Source: Candidatus Wildermuthbacteria bacterium GWA2_46_15 (GTDB lineage: Bacteria > Patescibacteriota > Minisyncoccia > Minisyncoccales > GWA2-46-15). From it: 24,898 nucleotides of DNA. The DNA is taken from contig MHTO01000025.1 of NCBI GenBank assembly GCA_001823105.1, positions 19,101-43,998 on the forward strand, read 5' to 3'. This document shows, piece by piece, positions 21,373-24,898 of the stretch (the stretch's first letter is position 1; every line of letters starts with the position of its first letter). Position numbers and translations under genes: made by a program. The notes under the pieces were generated by a model. That model saw nothing but the letters and a program-made list of their open reading frames with translations. It had not been told where the DNA came from and did not search any database.

Positions 21373-23259
21373 ATGGCAAAAATTATCGGCATTGATCTGG
21401 GCACGACCTTTTCCGCCATGGCCATGGTCGAGGCGGGCGAGCCTAAGATTATCGAAAACAAAGAGGGAGCCCGGATTACGCCCTCGGTCGTCTCTTTGAC
21501 CAAAAACAACGAGAGACTGGTCGGCGTTCTGGCCAAAAGGCAGGCGGTCACTAATCCTCAAAACACGATTTATTCCATTAAAAGATTAATCGGCCGGAGA
21601 TTCTCTGACGCCGAAGTCCAGAGAGACAAGAAACTTCTGCCCTATGAAATCCGGGAGGCGGCCGACGGGGGAGTCGAGGTCAATATGGGTAACAAATGGT
21701 ATAAGACGCCGGAAATTTCGGCCATGATTCTGCAAAAATTAAAACAGGATGCGGAAAGCCGCTTGGGTGAAAAGATCACCGAAGCGATCATCACTTGCCC
21801 GGCCTACTTCGATGATTCTCAAAGAAAAGCGACCAAAATTGCCGGCGAGATCGCGGGCTTTACCGTCAAAAGAGTCATTAATGAGCCGACGGCCGCGGCC
21901 TTGGCTTACGGCTTAACCAGAAAAAAGGACCAGCAGATCGTTGTCTATGACTTTGGCGGCGGCACCTTTGATATTTCGGTTTTGGATATCAGCCAAGATA
22001 CGGTCGAAGTTAAAGCCACGGGCGGAGACACTCATTTAGGCGGAGATGATTTTGATCAAAAGATCATTGACTGGCTGGTGGATAATTTCAAGAAAGACCA
22101 GGGTATTGATCTGGCTAAAGACACTTTGTCTCTGCAAAGGCTGAAAGAAACGGCGGAAAAAGCCAAAATTGAACTCTCTTCCAGTCTGGAAACAGAAATT
22201 AATCTGCCCTTTATTACTTCTGACGCCGCCGGTCCCAAGCACCTTTATTTCAAGATGAGCCGAACCCAACTGGAGGAATTGGTCAGAGATGACATCGAAA
22301 AATCAATTGAGCTGGTCAGGCAGACGCTCAAGGAAGCGAAAATGGAACCGAAAGACATCGAAGAAATTATTCTGGTGGGCGGCCAAACCAGAATGCCGGC
22401 TATGCAAGAAGCGGTTAAGAACTTTTTCGGCAAAGAGCCGAACAAATCAATTAACCCGGACGAGGTCGTGGCCGTCGGCGCCGCCATTGAAGCCGGCATC
22501 CTCCAGGGAGAAATCAGAGACGTCCTGCTTTTGGACGTTACCCCGCTTTCTTTGGGCATCGAAACTCTGGGACGGATCAACACGACCTTAATTGCTAAGA
22601 ATACGACGATCCCAACTTCAAAAAGCCAGATTTTCTCGACCGCGGCCGACAGCCAAACTTCGGTCGAAATCCACGTTCTTCAGGGAGAAAGACCCATGAC
22701 CGATGACAATAAATCTCTGGGCCGATTCATTTTAGACGGTTTAGCTCCCGCCCCGCGGGGAATGCCTCAGGTCGAAGTTACTTTCGATATTGACGCCAAT
22801 GGCATTTTAAATGTCACCGCCAAAGATAAGGCCACGGGAAAATCTCAATCTGTCCGGATTGAGGGATCGACGGGACTTTCCAAGGAAGAAGTCGAAAAAA
22901 TGAGAAAGGAAGCCGAAATCCACGCGGCCGAAGATAAAAAGAAACAGGAGTTAACCGAGGCGAAAAACCTGGCCGATAACCTCGTTTACACGACGGAGAA
23001 AACTTTGAGAGAATTGGGCGAGAAAGTTCCGGCGGATTTAAAAAAAGAGGTTGAAGAGAAAGCCGAAGCTCTTAAAGCTCTCAAGGAAAGCGACAAGATT
23101 GAAGATATAAAGGCGAAGGCTCAAGACTTATCTCAAACGATTCAGAAGATCGGCGAGCAGGTTTATCGCCAGTCAGAAAAGCCGCCCCAGCCCGATGACA
23201 ACTCGGGGCCCAAAGCCGAAGAAGGGGAGTACAAAGAGAAAGAAGAAAAGAAAGATTAA
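21373..23259 (+). CDS. dnaK: Chaperone protein DnaK (Hsp70)
   Basis: A 628-residue Hsp70. The ATPase domain (about 1-380) has IGIDLGTTFSAMAMVE, where the usual N or Y after GTT is F, then PAYFDDSQRKATKIAG, VINEPTAAALAYG, VYDFGGGTFDISVLD and ILVGGQTRMPAMQ. The linker DVLLLDVTPLSLGIET (about 383-398) is intact, followed by the substrate domain (LQGERPMTDDNKSLG) and a helical lid ending in a charged tail KEKEEKKD. Length is normal. The stop shares its last base with the dnaJ start (TAATG), so the two are translationally coupled. Confidence 0.98.
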   Translation: MAKIIGIDLGTTFSAMAMVEAGEPKIIENKEGARITPSVVSLTKNNERLVGVLAKRQAVTNPQNTIYSIKRLIGRRFSDAEVQRDKKLLPYEIREAADGGVEVNMGNKWYKTPEISAMILQKLKQDAESRLGEKITEAIITCPAYFDDSQRKATKIAGEIAGFTVKRVINEPTAAALAYGLTRKKDQQIVVYDFGGGTFDISVLDISQDTVEVKATGGDTHLGGDDFDQKIIDWLVDNFKKDQGIDLAKDTLSLQRLKETAEKAKIELSSSLETEINLPFITSDAAGPKHLYFKMSRTQLEELVRDDIEKSIELVRQTLKEAKMEPKDIEEIILVGGQTRMPAMQEAVKNFFGKEPNKSINPDEVVAVGAAIEAGILQGEIRDVLLLDVTPLSLGIETLGRINTTLIAKNTTIPTSKSQIFSTAADSQTSVEIHVLQGERPMTDDNKSLGRFILDGLAPAPRGMPQVEVTFDIDANGILNVTAKDKATGKSQSVRIEGSTGLSKEEVEKMRKEAEIHAAEDKKKQELTEAKNLADNLVYTTEKTLRELGEKVPADLKKEVEEKAEALKALKESDKIEDIKAKAQDLSQTIQKIGEQVYRQSEKPPQPDDNSGPKAEEGEYKEKEEKKD

Positions 23260-24359
23260 TGGCCAAGGACTATTACCAAATTCTCGGTGTCAAAAAAGAC
23301 GCCACCTCTGAAGAAATCCGCCAGGCCTACCATCAGCTCGCCCATAAACATCATCCGGATAAGGGCGGCGACAGCGAAAAGTTCAAAGAAATTAGTGAGG
23401 CCTATCAGGTGCTCTCAAGCCCTCAGAAACGGTCTCAATATGACCAGTTTGGGCCGGCTCCCGCCTATGGCGGGGATGGTGGTGGAGGACCGAGTCAGAA
23501 TTGGGATTTCAACTGGTCTTGGAACGGACAACCGGCTCAGGAAAATATGGGATTTGATTTCTCTGATCTGGGCGATGTTTTCGAAGAGTTTTTTGGTTCG
23601 GGCGGCCCCCGAAAGAGAAAAAACGCCCAGAAGGGAAAAGATATTGAAATTGCCATAGGGATCTCTTTGGAAGAAACCCTCCGAGACCAAGAAAAAGAGA
23701 TTTCCTTAGAAAAGTTCATCAAATGCCGCCGCTGCCAAGGCCTAGGCGGAGAACCTGGTTCTCAGATAAAAGAATGTTTTTCTTGCCGCGGCCTAGGTGA
23801 GGTCCAACAGATCAGAAGAACCGTTTTTGGATCCTTCACTCAGCTGGTCACCTGCCCCGAGTGCAAGAGCGAAGGCCAAAGACCGGAAAAACCCTGCAAC
23901 GTCTGTCATGGCGAAGGCCGGATCAAAGACAGAGAAAAGATTAAAATTATTATCCCGGCCGGCATTGACCAAAACCAAATCATTAAAATGGGCGGGGCCG
24001 GAGATCAGGGGAAAAGAGGAAAAAACCCCGGCGACTTATATGTCCGGGTCGTGGTTAAATCTCATCCTATTTTCGAAAGAAAAGGAGACGACCTTTTTAT
24101 GGAACTGCCTCTGTCTTTTTCCCAGCTCGCCCTGGGAGATGAAGTCGAGATCACCGACTTGGCTAAAAGGAAAATCATCTTGACCGTGCCGGCAGGATCA
24201 GAGCCGGAAAAAATATTAAGGCTATCGGACAAAGGCATCCCTCATTTCCGCGGCAAAGGCCAGGGCAACCTCTACGTCAGCCTGGGCATCAAAATACCCC
24301 AAAGATTGAGTCCGAGACAAAAAGAACTGTTGAAAAAAATCAGAGAAGAGGGTATATGA
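23259..24359 (+). CDS. dnaJ: Chaperone protein DnaJ (Hsp40)
   Basis: A 366-residue type I DnaJ. The J domain (about 1-65) carries HPD at residues 32-34, which stimulates DnaK ATPase. A G/F-rich region follows (about 66-115). The zinc domain has all four CxxC repeats: CRRCQGLG, CFSCRGLG, CPECKSEG and CNVCHGEG. The C-terminal substrate domain includes AGDQGKRGKNPGDLYVRV and ends SPRQKELLKKIREEG. It closes the heat-shock operon. The stop codon lies within a possible promoter of the tRNA that follows. Confidence 0.97.
   Translation: MAKDYYQILGVKKDATSEEIRQAYHQLAHKHHPDKGGDSEKFKEISEAYQVLSSPQKRSQYDQFGPAPAYGGDGGGGPSQNWDFNWSWNGQPAQENMGFDFSDLGDVFEEFFGSGGPRKRKNAQKGKDIEIAIGISLEETLRDQEKEISLEKFIKCRRCQGLGGEPGSQIKECFSCRGLGEVQQIRRTVFGSFTQLVTCPECKSEGQRPEKPCNVCHGEGRIKDREKIKIIIPAGIDQNQIIKMGGAGDQGKRGKNPGDLYVRVVVKSHPIFERKGDDLFMELPLSFSQLALGDEVEITDLAKRKIILTVPAGSEPEKILRLSDKGIPHFRGKGQGNLYVSLGIKIPQRLSPRQKELLKKIREEGI
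24330..24358 (+). promoter_or_regulatory. Possible tRNA-Lys promoter within the end of dnaJ
   Basis: TTGAAA (24330-24335), 17-base spacer, TATATG (24353-24358); a TATGAT lies two bases further on. It would start about 30 bases before the tRNA. The match is moderate, and read-through from dnaJ is an alternative. Confidence 0.4.
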
Positions 24360-24395
24360 TAAGATATTAGTCTCGTTAGGGCGAGGCAAAAAGCG

Positions 24396-24471
24396 GCCCC
24401 CATAGCTCAATTGGTAGAGCAATTCCCTTTTAAGGAAGTGGTTGGAGGTTCGAGTCCTCCTGGGGGCACCA
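24396..24471 (+). tRNA. tRNA-Lys(UUU), CCA encoded
   Basis: A full cloverleaf: acceptor GCCCCCA/TGGGGGC, D arm GCTCAATTGGTAGAGC, anticodon loop CTTTTAA with anticodon TTT, T arm GGAGGTTCGAGTCCTCC, discriminator A, and CCA encoded in the DNA. One mismatch lies at the top of the anticodon stem (A-G). Confidence 0.97.
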
Positions 24472-24493
24472 CAGAAACCCGGTTTTTACTGAG

Positions 24494-24517
24494 AAAAAGG
24501 TGTCATGAACCTTTTTT
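24494..24517 (+). terminator. Intrinsic terminator after tRNA-Lys
   Basis: AAAAAGGT (24494-24501), seven-base loop, ACCTTTTT (24509-24516) and a further T. The stem is AT-rich but ends in a T run, 22 bases after the tRNA. Confidence 0.6.
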
Positions 24518-24594
24518 GGTCTTTTATTCGTAGGGAAAAAGGATTTTGATCGAAATCGTGCCAAAAGTGAGTTTTGAGCTTAAATTTGTTCGAG

Positions 24595-24619
24595 GAAAAA
24601 AGGTGACAGTCACCTTTCA
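24595..24619 (+). repeat. Palindrome AAAGGTGACAGTCACCTTT (REP-like)
   Basis: A perfect 19-base inverted repeat (AAAGGTGAC-A-GTCACCTTT, about 24599-24617). Its outer half resembles the tRNA terminator 100 bases upstream (AAAAAGGTG...ACCTTTTT), so the two may be copies of one element. It lies between the tRNA and the last gene. The rest of 24518-24643 shows no gene. Confidence 0.55.
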
Positions 24620-24643
24620 AATTTCAAATCAGCTAAATAATTC

Positions 24644-24649
24644 TATAAT
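24644..24649 (+). promoter_or_regulatory. -10 box immediately upstream of the last gene
   Basis: TATAAT ends five bases before the ATG at 24655, which predicts a leaderless transcript. No good -35 is seen. Confidence 0.45.
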
Positions 24650-24654
24650 TCTAT

Positions 24655-24898
24655 ATGGAAAACTCTAAAAAAATTGATCCTTCGACAGGCTCAGGATCAA
24701 CCCTGAGCAAAGCCGAATGGGTTGAGTGGATCTTGCGTGTGGCCGTGGCCGGCGAGTTTGCTGGTCACGGCGTTTTCGCGCTTTCGGGCAAGCCCGCCTG
24801 GATTGATTGGATTCGCCAGCTCACGGGCATAGAAATCGGCACAGCGGCAACCCTTCTGACGCTCATTGGTCTAATAGATTTGCTTGTGGCGCTGGTTG
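24655..24898 (+). CDS. DoxX-like membrane protein, N-terminal part (runs off the window)
   Basis: The frame is open from this ATG to the window edge (81 codons). After a polar start comes EWVEWILRVAVAGEFAGHGVFALSGKPAWIDWI, then a strongly hydrophobic helix GTAATLLTLIGLIDLLVALV. The RVAVAGEFAGHGVFAL pattern with the histidine resembles DoxX-type membrane proteins; the match is by eye and the function is unknown. Residues 8-21 (DPSTGSGSTLSKAE) are encoded by a REP-like repeat, so the true start could be later, although no in-frame ATG follows soon. The strand, frame and hydrophobicity are clear; the family name is tentative. Confidence 0.6.
   Translation, partial: MENSKKIDPSTGSGSTLSKAEWVEWILRVAVAGEFAGHGVFALSGKPAWIDWIRQLTGIEIGTAATLLTLIGLIDLLVALV
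24676..24716 (+). repeat. REP-like intergenic repeat lying inside a coding start
   Basis: GATCCTTCGACAGGCTCAGG, then ATCAA, then CCCTGAGCAAAGCCGAA. CTCAGG/CCTGAG and TTCG/CGAA form an imperfect hairpin. This CTTCGAC...CTCAGG...CCTGAGC...CGAA type is a familiar dispersed repeat in many bacterial genomes (from memory). Here it is read through in frame. Confidence 0.7.

Noticed and set aside
1..24898. CRISPR arrays, insertion sequences, prophage genes or toxin-antitoxin pairs
   Set aside because: No regularly spaced repeats, transposase, integrase or phage proteins were seen; the only mobile elements supported are the introns and short palindromic repeats.

Overview
The window looks like a piece of a small-genome bacterium of the Candidate Phyla Radiation (Patescibacteria, most likely Parcubacteria-like). 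The signs are: a 23S rRNA gene interrupted by group I introns that encode LAGLIDADG endonucleases, a short HrcA, a short MreD, a Mur-ligase-like protein with a membrane domain in place of its usual first domain, tight gene overlaps (ATGA, TGATG, TAATG), and -10 boxes lying only a few bases upstream of several start codons. The assignment rests on gene content and style, not on a phylogeny.

Layout. 1-1698: 3' part of a 23S rRNA gene with two group I introns. The first is cut by the window edge; only 11 bases of exon separate it from the second. 1742-1866: 5S rRNA with a terminator. 1922-2121 (minus strand): a probable free-standing structured RNA with its own promoter and terminator. 2205-5340: mreC, mreD and a PBP2-type transpeptidase (cell elongation). 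5479-7448: greA and lysS. 7453-7941: a YdjM-like membrane protein. 7968-8215: a promoter and T-box riboswitch, apparently for tRNA-Ser, heading a dense co-directional run (8234-15745): phosphoserine-phosphatase-like protein, SerRS, alpha/beta hydrolase, membrane-anchored MurF-like ligase, DegT aminotransferase, FemAB-like transferase and FtsQ. 15767-19159 (minus): two GT-C (PMT-like) membrane glycosyltransferases. 19362-24359: a heat-shock operon hrcA-grpE-(cytosolic trypsin-like protease)-dnaK-dnaJ behind a near-consensus CIRCE and a second inverted repeat with the same geometry. 24396-24471: tRNA-Lys(UUU) and terminator. 24655-end: start of a DoxX-like membrane protein whose N-terminus is encoded by a REP-like repeat.

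How the genes fit together. Most of the middle of the window is envelope growth: shape (MreC/D, PBP2), division (FtsQ), peptidoglycan precursor or bridge chemistry (MurF-like, FemAB-like, DegT) and surface glycosylation (GT-C enzymes). The T-box suggests that uncharged tRNA-Ser raises serine-related and perhaps wall-bridge gene expression. The heat-shock operon is a complete HrcA/CIRCE regulon with a protease added. Short palindromic repeats sit at gene 3' ends and in two cases supply the stop codon context.
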